Below are positions 16,467 through 23,463 of a stretch of 26,619 bases of DNA, one piece after another; the first letter of the stretch is position 1, and each line of letters starts with the position of its first letter. The position numbers and the translations under genes are program-made. Source of the DNA: Bacteroidales bacterium UBA2287 (GTDB lineage Bacteria; Bacteroidota; Bacteroidia; Bacteroidales; Tenuifilaceae); contig DDWL01000032.1 of the NCBI GenBank assembly GCA_002345675.1, positions 1-26,619 on the forward strand, given 5' to 3'. A model generated the notes under the pieces. The model saw only the letters and a program-made list of their open reading frames with translations. It searched no databases and was not told the origin of the DNA.

Positions 16467-17813
16467 TTATTGAACAATTACTTTCTGCGAGTTTGAAATG
16501 TTTTTACCATTTACCGATATAATTAAAATACCCTTGGGTAAATTTTCGGTAGAAACTGATAAAACCGATTCGTTCGAGGTAACTTCTACTTGATAAAGCA
16601 ATTGACCCTGAATGGTTTGAATGGAAACATTGTAACTTCCTTCGGAACCTTCGGGTAGTTCAATACGAATACTCTTACCGTTAATTGCAGGGTTTGGGTA
16701 TACCCTAAAGTTCGATTTTAAACCGATAAGGTTTGCCGATGTAACATTGTTTACCAGTTCGAATGCCTGAAGAACATTTTGAGTACTTGTATCTTGTACA
16801 AATGCTGCAATTCTAAACTTCGAAATATCGACATTAAGCCCCTCAAAGTCTTCGGAAAAATCGAAGATAAACTGTTCGCCGCTACTAAACGATTGAAATT
16901 GAGTGTTAGGAATACGAACAACTCTGCGAAGAACGTGGTAAAACACCTTTTCACCATTGGAGCCTGGAGCACTTGCAAACTCAACAATATCTTGAGTTAT
17001 GGCTAAGCGAACAACCAAATTTTCGATTGAAATTGAAGTGAACGGTGTAAAAGTTACGCTGCCAGTTACTGTCGACTCGTTAATATCGAACGAGCCATTA
17101 ATTCCAATTGCGCTTTCACGCTGAAGTTCGGAGTCGAAGTAGGTTGCATCGAAGCTTAGCGAGTTATCGCCGTATAATGAACTTAACGCAGAAAAGGGTG
17201 TGTAAATAGCATCGTAAAGCAGCTTGCGTTCTTCAACTTCGCCCGAAACTAATTGGCACATGGGGTTTCCCGAGTAGCAATCGGTGTGATAGGCTACAAA
17301 AAATGCTTTACCAGAGTACTTTTGCGCTAAGTTGCGTAAAAAGGGATTTGCAGTTGAGCAAGTTCCACAGCCAATGCTGGTGAAATTTTCGAATAGTATA
17401 AAACGTATAGCGGTTTGCTCAAGGGCCTGGTAGCTAATTTTTAGCGTATCGGTTTCGGTTAGCGGAACATTGTTTACGGTCGAAACCCAAAACTTAATAA
17501 GGTAATTGCCAGGTGCACCTACATTAATTTGCGCTACAAGGTCAACTAGTTTATTGTCCCACTGAAAAAGATTAATATTTTCGACCACCTTACTCTGCGG
17601 CTCATCGTTTCCATTTTGCCACGATAAAACTATGCTATTGAGCGGGTTTGGAGTGTAATTGTCGATAAGACAAAATAAATTATGCTTAGCATTTGCCTGC
17701 GCATACGGGCCAATATTTACAAAGCCAACCCTAACCCCTTGGGCAGCCTGCCCAAAAAGGGCAAGCTGCGAAAGTAGGCTTAAAATAATTGTAATCGAAA
17801 ATTTATTTAGCAT
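16467..17813 (-). CDS. T9SS-sorted secreted protein with Omp28/thioredoxin-like domain
   Basis: The 448-residue product has a signal peptide (cleavage near FGQAAQ, residue 22), an N-terminal beta-sandwich of about 110 residues (IDNYTPNPLNSIVLSW), a thioredoxin-like Omp28 domain beginning FENFTSIGCGTCSTAN with C149 and C152, and a type A T9SS sorting domain from about residue 370 (FRVYPNPAINGKSIRIELP, ending SNSQKVIVQ). It is expected to be exported through T9SS and displayed or released at the cell surface. It starts 17 bp downstream of the larger paralogue. The CGTC redox pair is conserved, so a surface disulfide function is likely; the target is unknown. Confidence 0.82.
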   Translation of the reverse strand: MLNKFSITIILSLLSQLALFGQAAQGVRVGFVNIGPYAQANAKHNLFCLIDNYTPNPLNSIVLSWQNGNDEPQSKVVENINLFQWDNKLVDLVAQINVGAPGNYLIKFWVSTVNNVPLTETDTLKISYQALEQTAIRFILFENFTSIGCGTCSTANPFLRNLAQKYSGKAFFVAYHTDCYSGNPMCQLVSGEVEERKLLYDAIYTPFSALSSLYGDNSLSFDATYFDSELQRESAIGINGSFDINESTVTGSVTFTPFTSISIENLVVRLAITQDIVEFASAPGSNGEKVFYHVLRRVVRIPNTQFQSFSSGEQFIFDFSEDFEGLNVDISKFRIAAFVQDTSTQNVLQAFELVNNVTSANLIGLKSNFRVYPNPAINGKSIRIELPEGSEGSYNVSIQTIQGQLLYQVEVTSNESVLSVSTENLPKGILIISVNGKNISNSQKVIVQ

Positions 17814-17830
17814 ATTACCCTTTAGGTTAA

Positions 17831-19852
17831 TTACTTAACCACAAGTTTAAGCGTTTGCGAAGTTCCGCCATCGAGGGTTAATGTAACGTAGTAAACACCC
17901 TTAGGCTGCGAAATGTTCATGTCAATTTTGCCATTTCCCACTTCGAACTGTTTACTGTCAACCAAGCTACCAGTTACCGAGTAAATGCTTACGGCAACTT
18001 TTCCCGAAACGGTTGGCACGTTAATGCTAAAGTTTCCGTTGGTTGGGTTGGGGTAGAGGGAGGCAGAGGTTAAACTATTTGTATTAAGGCTTGTTGAATT
18101 ATAAACAGCATTTAATGACTGAATAGTTAAGCCATCCTCATCGATTAATCCATCTCCAAATGCTAAACTAACTGGAACGTCAGCAGCAATTTCTTGGTCA
18201 ATTGTAATTATAACTGTTTTCTCGAATGGGCTAATAGTTGCAGTGAAAGCAATAGGTGATTTAGTTTCAGAGTTTTGAAGAGTGATGTAGTTTAACAAGT
18301 TTTCATTTTCTAAAAGGGTCCAGTTGCTTTCAACAAGTAATTTTGGCGAAGTAATGGTAATTGTTGAGCCATTTTCTAAAATCTCATCCGAAGCAGTAGC
18401 CTCAAGTTGCGCTGCCTGAGTAACTTTAAATGGCATTTTAGCAGAAGATGTATAGGAGTTTCCTAATATAGTGAAAATGACGCCATCTGCATTTTTAAGC
18501 TTTAGATAACCCCCACCTATAATGCCATCACCATAAGAATCGTTTAGAGTTAAAATGTATGATCCATTTGGCAGAGTGAAGTTTTTGGTTTGTGTAGTAA
18601 CTACATCTGTATATGGTCCACCGTTTTGAACTGTTACATTCGATTCATTTTTAATATTCCATGAGATTTCTGTTCCGTATTGGTCGGTTCGAACCTCAAC
18701 AGTTAAGTCATTTAATTCGGTTAATGGAGCCTTGGTAAATGTTGATGAAATTGTATTATTTTCAGGAGTCCCGTCTTCGTCAGTGATATTTATTGTTACA
18801 GTATTAGTTGGTTTAAGTAAGTACCAAGGTGTTTCGGGTAAAGTAATAGTTGTTGCTTGACCATATGTTAACGCCCCAGTCCATTCGTGTAAAACTGGTT
18901 CCTCGTTATTAACTTGATAACTAATGTTTAAATTGGTTAAAGTATTTCCACCAAAACTTCTTATGTTAAATTTAGGTGAAAATACATAAGAATTTAAAAC
19001 AGAAGGGTTCTCGTGACCCAAAACAGTAAATTCAGTTTCATTGGGAATGTTTGTGAAGGTGGGAGTAACCTTTATTCCATTTGCTATTTCTTGATTACCT
19101 TCAGCAATAAAAACAGCAAGTTCCATATCACCAAGAAGTGCAGGTATGCTGTTATAATTTTCAGGTATTGTATAAGTAAAGGTATTAGTGTATAAAGTGG
19201 TTTCTGTAGTTGTTGTTATTTCTTCGCCCCATTGACCTGTTAGCATGTGAACTAAACGATGCATATGATTATAGGTTTCACTTCCACCTGTTTGATGACC
19301 AATAGTATTATTTTGCATTAAAGCAACATTTATTTTATTGGTCGTTTGAGGGCTATTACCAGTATAGTATGCTTCAACAAAAACAGTTACAATCCTAGTC
19401 TCAACATCGATTTCAGCTGTTGCACCAATATTAACATATGAGGCTTGTGCTAGAATTTGGTTCGAAGCGTTTGTCCACTTATCTCTTCCCATTGCTGTGC
19501 CACCTGCTGTCATGCCTAATCCCGAAAATACATGACGATTAACGGTTCCTGAAGGATATCCTGTTAATGCTGATTGACCAGCAATGCTTGTACCCCAAGG
19601 TGTTCTAAAGTCGGGTTGACCAGCAGAAGGTGTTGCATAATTTCCAACATGAACATTAATGACCACAACTCTTCCTGGATTCGCAGCGGTAATTTGATTT
19701 GCCACTGCATGACCTTGCGGACAATACACGCAATTAATTCCTGTAAATTCTTCGAGTACAACATTTTTATTTTGCGGGGTTGTACTTACAATGGTTTGCC
19801 CAACTAAGCATATTGGCAAACTTGCTAAAATTACGAATAGAAACTTTCTCAT
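17831..19852 (-). CDS. T9SS-sorted Omp28-like protein, large
   Basis: This 673-residue protein begins with a signal peptide (SLPICLVGQT, cleavage near residue 19), then the Omp28 core NVVLEEFTGINCVYCPQGH with C41 and C44, VVVINVHVGNYATP and TGYPSGTVNRHVF. Beta-rich modules follow, including a SYGDGIIGGGYLKL segment near 440-455, and it ends with a type A T9SS sorting domain (SLYPNPTNGNFSINV...QTLKLVVK). It is the first gene of the minus-strand cluster, with a -7 box at 19903-19910. The mRNA carries a run of twelve A directly before the ATG. Likely role: surface-displayed thiol-disulfide protein. Confidence 0.85.
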   Translation of the reverse strand: MRKFLFVILASLPICLVGQTIVSTTPQNKNVVLEEFTGINCVYCPQGHAVANQITAANPGRVVVINVHVGNYATPSAGQPDFRTPWGTSIAGQSALTGYPSGTVNRHVFSGLGMTAGGTAMGRDKWTNASNQILAQASYVNIGATAEIDVETRIVTVFVEAYYTGNSPQTTNKINVALMQNNTIGHQTGGSETYNHMHRLVHMLTGQWGEEITTTTETTLYTNTFTYTIPENYNSIPALLGDMELAVFIAEGNQEIANGIKVTPTFTNIPNETEFTVLGHENPSVLNSYVFSPKFNIRSFGGNTLTNLNISYQVNNEEPVLHEWTGALTYGQATTITLPETPWYLLKPTNTVTINITDEDGTPENNTISSTFTKAPLTELNDLTVEVRTDQYGTEISWNIKNESNVTVQNGGPYTDVVTTQTKNFTLPNGSYILTLNDSYGDGIIGGGYLKLKNADGVIFTILGNSYTSSAKMPFKVTQAAQLEATASDEILENGSTITITSPKLLVESNWTLLENENLLNYITLQNSETKSPIAFTATISPFEKTVIITIDQEIAADVPVSLAFGDGLIDEDGLTIQSLNAVYNSTSLNTNSLTSASLYPNPTNGNFSINVPTVSGKVAVSIYSVTGSLVDSKQFEVGNGKIDMNISQPKGVYYVTLTLDGGTSQTLKLVVK

Positions 19853-19899
19853 TTTTTTTTTTTTAGGGGTTAAGGTTAAAGTTAAAACGATTTAGTTAC

Positions 19900-19930
19900 T
19901 TGCAAATATATTTAAATTCACTTATCATTG
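19900..19930 (+). promoter_or_regulatory. Promoter of the T9SS cargo gene at 19952
   Basis: TTG at 19900-19902 and TATCATTG at 19923-19930 are separated by 20 bases, the Bacteroidota -33/-7 layout, with one mismatch to TAnnTTTG. The start codon is 21 bases downstream. The -33 element abuts the -7 box of the divergent gene, so the two promoters overlap. Confidence 0.55.
19903..19910 (-). promoter_or_regulatory. -7 box of the Omp28/TlpA cluster
   Basis: The minus strand reads TATATTTG, an exact TAnnTTTG match, 50 bases upstream of ATG 19852. No TTG occurs at the expected -33 distance. The leader ends in a 12-A tract (19853-19864) that touches the start codon. Confidence 0.55.
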
Positions 19931-19951
19931 CATAAAAATAAATGAAAAGAT

Positions 19952-20671
19952 ATGAGAAAATATTTACTGTTTTTAACATTTGTATTAACTGTTGGTTACA
20001 CAAATGCCCAAAGTTTATCGGTTTCGGTAAATGAAGTTGATTGTTCAAATGGGGAGGTTACTGTTACAGGTCTTCCAACCGAAGAGCATATAAAAGTTGT
20101 ATTAAATGTTACAAATTTATCGTCGTCTCAAATATCGGTTAAACTAAAAAGAAGCATTATTCAGAACGTCGAAGGAATGTATAGTTCTTTTTGTATTGGT
20201 TCCTGCTATGATCCTACTGTTGATGAATCTACTTCAAATTTCAATATTGAAGCTGGAGCAACCACGGGGAGAGAAGATATTTATATCGATTTCTATCCTG
20301 AAGGACATGAAGGTGTTATGATTATTGCTTTTGAAATATACAATGTAAACAATGTTGATGACAAAGTAACTGTAACTGTTACTTTCAACATTTCCTCAAC
20401 CAGCATTAGTGCTATTACAACCAGCTCGTCCCTAAATATTAACTCAAATAGCAGTGGCGCTACTGTTAGTTATTCGCTATCGAAGCAAAGTGCAAATAGC
20501 AAATTGATTATTACCAATATTTTGGGAGTTCGTCAGTTCGAATTGCCAATTAATGAGCAAACCGGACGAATTGAACTACCTACAGAAAACCTGCCCAGGG
20601 GCATTTACATTTGCTCACTTCAAACACAAGGTCGCACGGTGGTTGCAAAAAAGTTTGTTGTAAGTAAGTAA
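19952..20671 (+). CDS. Small T9SS-sorted secreted protein
   Basis: The 239-residue protein has a signal peptide (cleavage near TNAQS, residue 20), a beta-sandwich domain of about 130 residues with cysteines C31, C81 and C85 (SSFCIGSCYDP), a Ser/Asn-rich linker (SSLNINSNSSG) and a type A T9SS sorting domain (KLIITNILGVRQFELPI...AKKFVVSK). It is divergent from the Omp28 cluster and shares its promoter region, suggesting joint regulation. The CxxxC pair could be a substrate of the adjacent thiol proteins. No enzymatic function can be recognised. The last 79 bases of the gene and the following terminator are duplicated 1,095 bp downstream. Confidence 0.8.
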   Translation: MRKYLLFLTFVLTVGYTNAQSLSVSVNEVDCSNGEVTVTGLPTEEHIKVVLNVTNLSSSQISVKLKRSIIQNVEGMYSSFCIGSCYDPTVDESTSNFNIEAGATTGREDIYIDFYPEGHEGVMIIAFEIYNVNNVDDKVTVTVTFNISSTSISAITTSSSLNINSNSSGATVSYSLSKQSANSKLIITNILGVRQFELPINEQTGRIELPTENLPRGIYICSLQTQGRTVVAKKFVVSK

Positions 20672-20838
20672 CAACCTTACATAAAATCAAAAAAGCCTCA
20701 ATTCATTTCGAATTGGGGCTTTTTTGTTGCCGAATGCCAACTGTCGACTGAAAACAGCCGACTACGGACTGAGAACGGAATAAATTTTTATCGGATTACA
20801 AATCCTTATAGTAAAGGAGATCTGGATAGCATATCCAG
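20593..20838. repeat. 246-bp duplication, copy 1
   Basis: This copy covers the last residues of the T9SS gene at 19952, its terminator, a GACTG-heptad tract and a CTGGATA-GCA-TATCCAG hairpin. It matches 21688-21933 at 243 of 246 positions by eye, in the same orientation. Confidence 0.93.
20689..20725 (+). terminator. Terminator hairpin, copy 1
   Basis: The stem GCCTCAATTC / GAATTGGGGC (one T-G pair) encloses ATTTC and is flanked by A6 and T6. It lies 18 bp after the T9SS gene. The same hairpin recurs at 21784 and 22651. Confidence 0.88.
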
Positions 20839-20983
20839 TTTGACTGGGGTTTGTAGTTCGGCGAAAGTATTTTAATAATTGTTATAATTTTAATAACCTT
20901 GTATCTTATTTTGTAATATTTTTTACATATTTTTACATCTATTAACATTTCATTTATTATTTACTAACTTAAAAAAGAATAAA

Positions 20984-21487
20984 ATGAAAAAGTATTTCTT
21001 ATTGATGTTTATTAGTTGTATTGTATTGACTCCTTGGACAACTAATGCAAACAGCCGTATAGATAACAAGGACAATGTCATTCGTTTTTTAAGCTTTCGT
21101 AATCCGTATTTGAATGTAGAAAACTGTCCTGTTGAAATTAGAGTTGAGTATGATTTTACTTTAGTTTATACGAATGGTGAGATAAGTAGTCATTGTGGTA
21201 TGCAAGAAACTACATTAATGCCATTTAGTGCTGCATCAGTTGATTTAAGAAGAGGCTCCCCAGCTAATGACTTTGAGGCGAGTTTTATTTTAAATGATGC
21301 TATTATATACGTGACAAATGGAGGTTATGTTTACCAGTTTTATTATAATCAAACTGGGCAAAGAGAATATGGGGGAAATTGTATTGGTAGTGGCTCAAAT
21401 TATTTCGTTCAATTAGATATCGAATCTCAATCTGCTGAAAGTATTGCTTATTCACTTTGGTATGATTTTTATCTTAAAATAAGGTAA
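20984..21487 (+). CDS. Secreted protein of unknown function
   Basis: A 167-residue protein with a clear signal peptide (KKYFLLMFISCIVLTPWTTNANS) and a mature part rich in beta-strand pattern and aromatic residues. Three cysteines are in the mature part: ENCPVEI, SHCGMQE and GNCIGSG. No T9SS domain is present at its end. I do not recognise the family. The gene lies between the two copies of the 246-bp duplication and looks more AT-rich than the genes to its left. An A-rich leader (AAAAAAGAATAAA) precedes ATG 20984. The phrase AYSLWYDFYLKIR near its end is vaguely like ISLWIKFNQNLERI in the downstream remnant, so the two may be diverged paralogues. Confidence 0.65.
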   Translation: MKKYFLLMFISCIVLTPWTTNANSRIDNKDNVIRFLSFRNPYLNVENCPVEIRVEYDFTLVYTNGEISSHCGMQETTLMPFSAASVDLRRGSPANDFEASFILNDAIIYVTNGGYVYQFYYNQTGQREYGGNCIGSGSNYFVQLDIESQSAESIAYSLWYDFYLKIR

Positions 21488-21494
21488 AGCATAA

Positions 21495-21766
21495 TTTTTC
21501 TTAAGTATAAGTTCTAGTTGTAGGTATTTTAACACTGTAGGCAGTTTTGTTCGTTTTGATAATTATGTTTCAAGAGTTAGTGAGATTTATTACGAATTAA
21601 ATACAGTAATGTCTGATAATGAGTTAAATATATCTTTATGGATTAAGTTTAACCAAAACTTAGAGAGGATAAAAGTTATACAAGATAGCCCAGGGGCATT
21701 TACATTTGCTCACTTCAAACACAAGGTCGCACTGTGGTTGCAAAAAAGTTTGTTGTAAGTAAGTAG
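21495..21766 (+). pseudogene. Gene remnant fused out of frame to a T9SS C-terminal tail
   Basis: A stop-free frame from 21495 to 21758 reads RYFNTVGSFVRFDNYVS, EIYYELNTVMSDNELNISLW and IKFNQNLERIKVIQD with no credible start; the first ATG is internal at MSDNEL. At 21688 it runs into the duplicated segment in the wrong frame. In the correct frame the segment still encodes RGIYICSLQTQGRTVVAKK then FVVSK and a stop at 21764-21766, identical to the tail of the gene at 19952 and differing only by silent changes. An in-frame stop (TAG at 21686-21688) sits at the junction. This looks like the junction of two damaged secreted-protein genes. Confidence 0.6.
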
Positions 21767-21933
21767 CAATCTTACATAAAATCAAAAAAGCCTCAATTCA
21801 TTTCGAATTGGGGCTTTTTTGTTGCCGAATGCCAACTGTCGACTGAAAACAGCCGACTACGGACTGAGAACGGAATAAATTTTTATCGGATTACAAATCC
21901 TTATAGTAAAGGAGATCTGGATAGCATATCCAG
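21688..21933. repeat. 246-bp duplication, copy 2
   Basis: It matches 20593-20838 with three substitutions: one silent within the sorting domain, TAA changed to TAG at the stop, and one just after. It includes the terminator and the heptad tract. Confidence 0.93.
21784..21820 (+). terminator. Terminator hairpin, copy 2
   Basis: Identical to the hairpin at 20689-20725, carried by the 246-bp duplication. Confidence 0.85.
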
Positions 21934-21957
21934 CTCGACAAGCGAATGTAGACTGTG

Positions 21958-21975
21958 CCCCGATAGTTATCGGGG
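21958..21975. repeat. CCCGATA palindrome
   Basis: CCCCGATA-GT-TATCGGGG is a perfect palindrome at the end of a GACTG-heptad region. A larger relative is at 23384-23416. Confidence 0.6.
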
Positions 21976-22042
21976 TGCCGACTGTGGACAGTTCGATAAG
22001 TAATTTCAATTTTAAACAGAACAAAATTCGAGATTTTTGCGT

Positions 22043-22050
22043 TAAATTTG
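22043..22050 (+). promoter_or_regulatory. -7 box of the toxin-antitoxin pair
   Basis: TAAATTTG is an exact TAnnTTTG match 17 bases before ATG 22068. No good -33 element is visible. Confidence 0.5.
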
Positions 22051-22067
22051 TATAAATTAATGATGCG

Positions 22068-22298
22068 ATGAAAATTGAAACGAGAAAGATGAACCTAATT
22101 AATTGGTTATCGACTATTCAGGAGGATGAAATAATTACTAAAGTTGAAAAAATTCAGAAGGAAACTTCCGACTGGTGGGACACTGTGAGCACTAAAGATA
22201 AAACCGCTATAAACGAAGGTTTAAACCAACTTGATAAAGGTGAGTTTTATACTCGCTCTCAGGTTCGAAGTAAAATAAAAGATCGTTTCAAGTTCTAG
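22068..22298 (+). CDS. Antitoxin-like small protein
   Basis: A 76-residue charged protein whose end, STKDKTAINEGLNQLDKGEFYTRSQVRSKIKDRF, matches the form of addiction-module antitoxins that pair with ParE/RelE toxins (xAIxxGLxxxxxGxxxxxxxV). The N-terminal part could bind DNA or dimerise, but no clear helix-turn-helix is seen. It stops one base before the toxin ATG, the usual coupled arrangement. ATG 22068 is used; ATG 22089 (MNLINWL) is an alternative start. Confidence 0.82.
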   Translation: MKIETRKMNLINWLSTIQEDEIITKVEKIQKETSDWWDTVSTKDKTAINEGLNQLDKGEFYTRSQVRSKIKDRFKF

Positions 22299-22299
22299 T

Positions 22300-22596
22300 A
22301 TGCCATATACTATTCGATACTCTACCCGCGCGTATATTGAATACGAAGAAATACTTGAATACATATCTGCTCGATTTGGTATAGCAAAGGCTGCTGAGGT
22401 TGACTTGTATTTTGAAACAATTATTGACTTAATTGCTGTTAACCCTCACTTGTTTCCACAATCTACTAAAAACAAGGATTTACGGCGCTGTGTTATAAGC
22501 CCTCAAACAACATTGTACTATCGTTTCTCAGGCGATTATATTGAATTGGTAAGCTTTAGAGGCAGCAAAATGAATCCTAAAACGCTAGGTTTATAG
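22300..22596 (+). CDS. ParE/RelE-family toxin
   Basis: A 98-residue protein of the ParE/RelE fold: YTIRYSTRAYIEYEEILEYIS at the start (strand plus helix), AAEVDLYFETIIDLIAVNPHLFPQS in the middle, and RRCVISPQTTLYYRFSGDYIELVSFRGSKMNPKTL at the end with the typical strand-turn-strand and closing NPxxL. ParE members poison DNA gyrase and RelE members cleave mRNA on the ribosome; the sequence does not decide which applies. It is paired with the antitoxin one base upstream. The pair sits in a repeat-rich region, which fits a mobile addiction module. Confidence 0.88.
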   Translation: MPYTIRYSTRAYIEYEEILEYISARFGIAKAAEVDLYFETIIDLIAVNPHLFPQSTKNKDLRRCVISPQTTLYYRFSGDYIELVSFRGSKMNPKTLGL

Positions 22597-22650
22597 CCAC
22601 ACAATAATCAATTTAAGTATTTTATTATCCTTTAATTAGCGCATAAAACT

Positions 22651-22687
22651 AAAAAAGCCTCAATTCATTTCGAATTGGGGCTTTTTT
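22651..22687 (+). terminator. Terminator hairpin, copy 3
   Basis: It is identical to the hairpins at 20689 and 21784, including the following GTTGCC, but the surrounding sequence is not part of the 246-bp duplication. It lies about 55 bp after the toxin gene. Confidence 0.88.
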
Positions 22688-22689
22688 GT

Positions 22690-22855
22690 TGCCAACCGAG
22701 GACTGACCCTTCGGAAGGCTCAGGGCTCGCAACTGAGAACTGAAGACTGTAGACTGACACTTCGACCCTTCGATAAACTCAGGGCATCGTAACTCAGTGT
22801 CCGAGGCGAAATGTAGACTGCCGACTGTGGACTGCCGACTGTGGACTGCCTTATA
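22690..22855. repeat. GACTG heptad tract
   Basis: Units of seven bases of the form nGACTGn follow one another, for example at 22811-22853 (AGACTGC, CGACTGT, GGACTGC, CGACTGT, GGACTGC). Mixed TTCGATAAACTCAGGGC fragments lie between the runs. Similar tracts occur at 20738-20780, 21833-21875 and 23215-23345. Confidence 0.75.
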
Positions 22856-22898
22856 CCAAATATTTAATTCACACATTTATATATTCAAAATAAAATAT

Positions 22899-22906
22899 TA
22901 TTTTTG
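22899..22906 (+). promoter_or_regulatory. -7 box of the GG-leader peptide gene
   Basis: TATTTTTG is an exact TAnnTTTG match, 45 bases before ATG 22952, in an AT-rich stretch. No -33 TTG at the standard distance. Confidence 0.5.
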
Positions 22907-22951
22907 TTTAAGAATTTTAAAGAAAAAGTTATTAATCTAAAAATCAAAGTC

Positions 22952-23092
22952 ATGAGGACAAGTAAAAACAAAAAAAAGATTTTAAATCTAAAGAAATTTG
23001 AAATTAAAGGAATGAGTCTAAATACCATTTCTGGTGGAAATACAGCAAAAGCTGATATTATTATGGATCTTACTTTTGAGATTAAAAAATAA
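22952..23092 (+). CDS. Small GG-leader peptide, candidate RiPP or bacteriocin precursor
   Basis: The 46-residue peptide begins with a very lysine-rich stretch, then LNLKKFEIKGMSLNTISGG and a short tail NTAKADIIMDLTFEIKK. The K-L-N-L-K-K-F start and the Gly-Gly at residues 29-30 resemble the leader of Bacteroidota natural-product precursors cut by double-glycine peptidase transporters. The 16-17 residue tail has two Thr but no Cys or Ser, so a lanthipeptide is unlikely. No modification enzyme or transporter is in the window. An in-frame TTG at 22904 gives a longer version; ATG 22952 fits the leader. The gene has its own -7 box and terminator, so it is probably a monocistronic unit. Confidence 0.62.
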   Translation: MRTSKNKKKILNLKKFEIKGMSLNTISGGNTAKADIIMDLTFEIKK

Positions 23093-23118
23093 TAGGGAAG
23101 TATACTTTAATTTCAAAG

Positions 23119-23154
23119 AAAAGGGTACTCGAATAATTCGAATACCCTTTTTTT
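23119..23154 (+). terminator. Terminator after the GG-leader peptide gene
   Basis: AAGGGTA and TACCCTT pair around a TCGAATAATTCGA palindrome, followed by T7. It lies about 25 bp after the peptide stop codon. Confidence 0.85.
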
Positions 23155-23450
23155 AATGAATTAACTGTAGTAGCCTAAAATATTAAAATCTATTTAAAAT
23201 TTCAACTTAAACTGTAAATAGAAAACTGGAAGTTGAAGACTGACACTTCGATAAACTCAGAGTCCGAGGTGAACTGATAACTGACCCCCTTCGACCTTTC
23301 GATAAACTCAGGGCATCGCAGCTCAGGGCTCGCAACCGACAACCGACAACCAAAATATTAATAAATTCTCTGCGTTCCTCTGTCCCCGATTCCCGATAAC
23401 TATCGGGATATCGGGGTCTGTGTCTCCGTGTTTAGTTTCCCCATTTTCAC
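23155..23450. other. Gene-free, repeat-rich spacer before pabB
   Basis: It contains decayed GACTG heptads (23215-23280), TTCGATAAACTCAG fragments, CGACAACCGACAACC, and the CCCGATA palindrome. No gene can be supported. Confidence 0.7.
23384..23416. repeat. Nested CCCGATA palindrome
   Basis: An outer CCCCGAT / ATCGGGG pair encloses CCCGATA-AC-TATCGGG. It is related to 21958-21975. Confidence 0.6.
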
Positions 23451-23458
23451 TACCTTTG
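23451..23458 (+). promoter_or_regulatory. -7 box directly before pabB
   Basis: TACCTTTG, followed by CA, is an exact TAnnTTTG match that ends only five bases before ATG 23464. A transcript from it would start at or next to the start codon. Confidence 0.55.
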
Positions 23459-23463
23459 CATTA

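Larger units (their letters stand above)
22597..22951. other. Gene-free, repeat-rich spacer
   Basis: This spacer holds the third copy of the terminator hairpin, then GACTG-heptad tracts (22690-22760 and 22810-22855), TTCGATAAACTCAGGGC-type fragments, and an AT-rich promoter region before the small peptide gene. I see no coding frame with support. Confidence 0.7.

Noticed and set aside
22904..22951. Longer start for the small peptide at TTG 22904
   Set aside because: It overlaps the -7 box; ATG 22952 gives a leader of the expected form.
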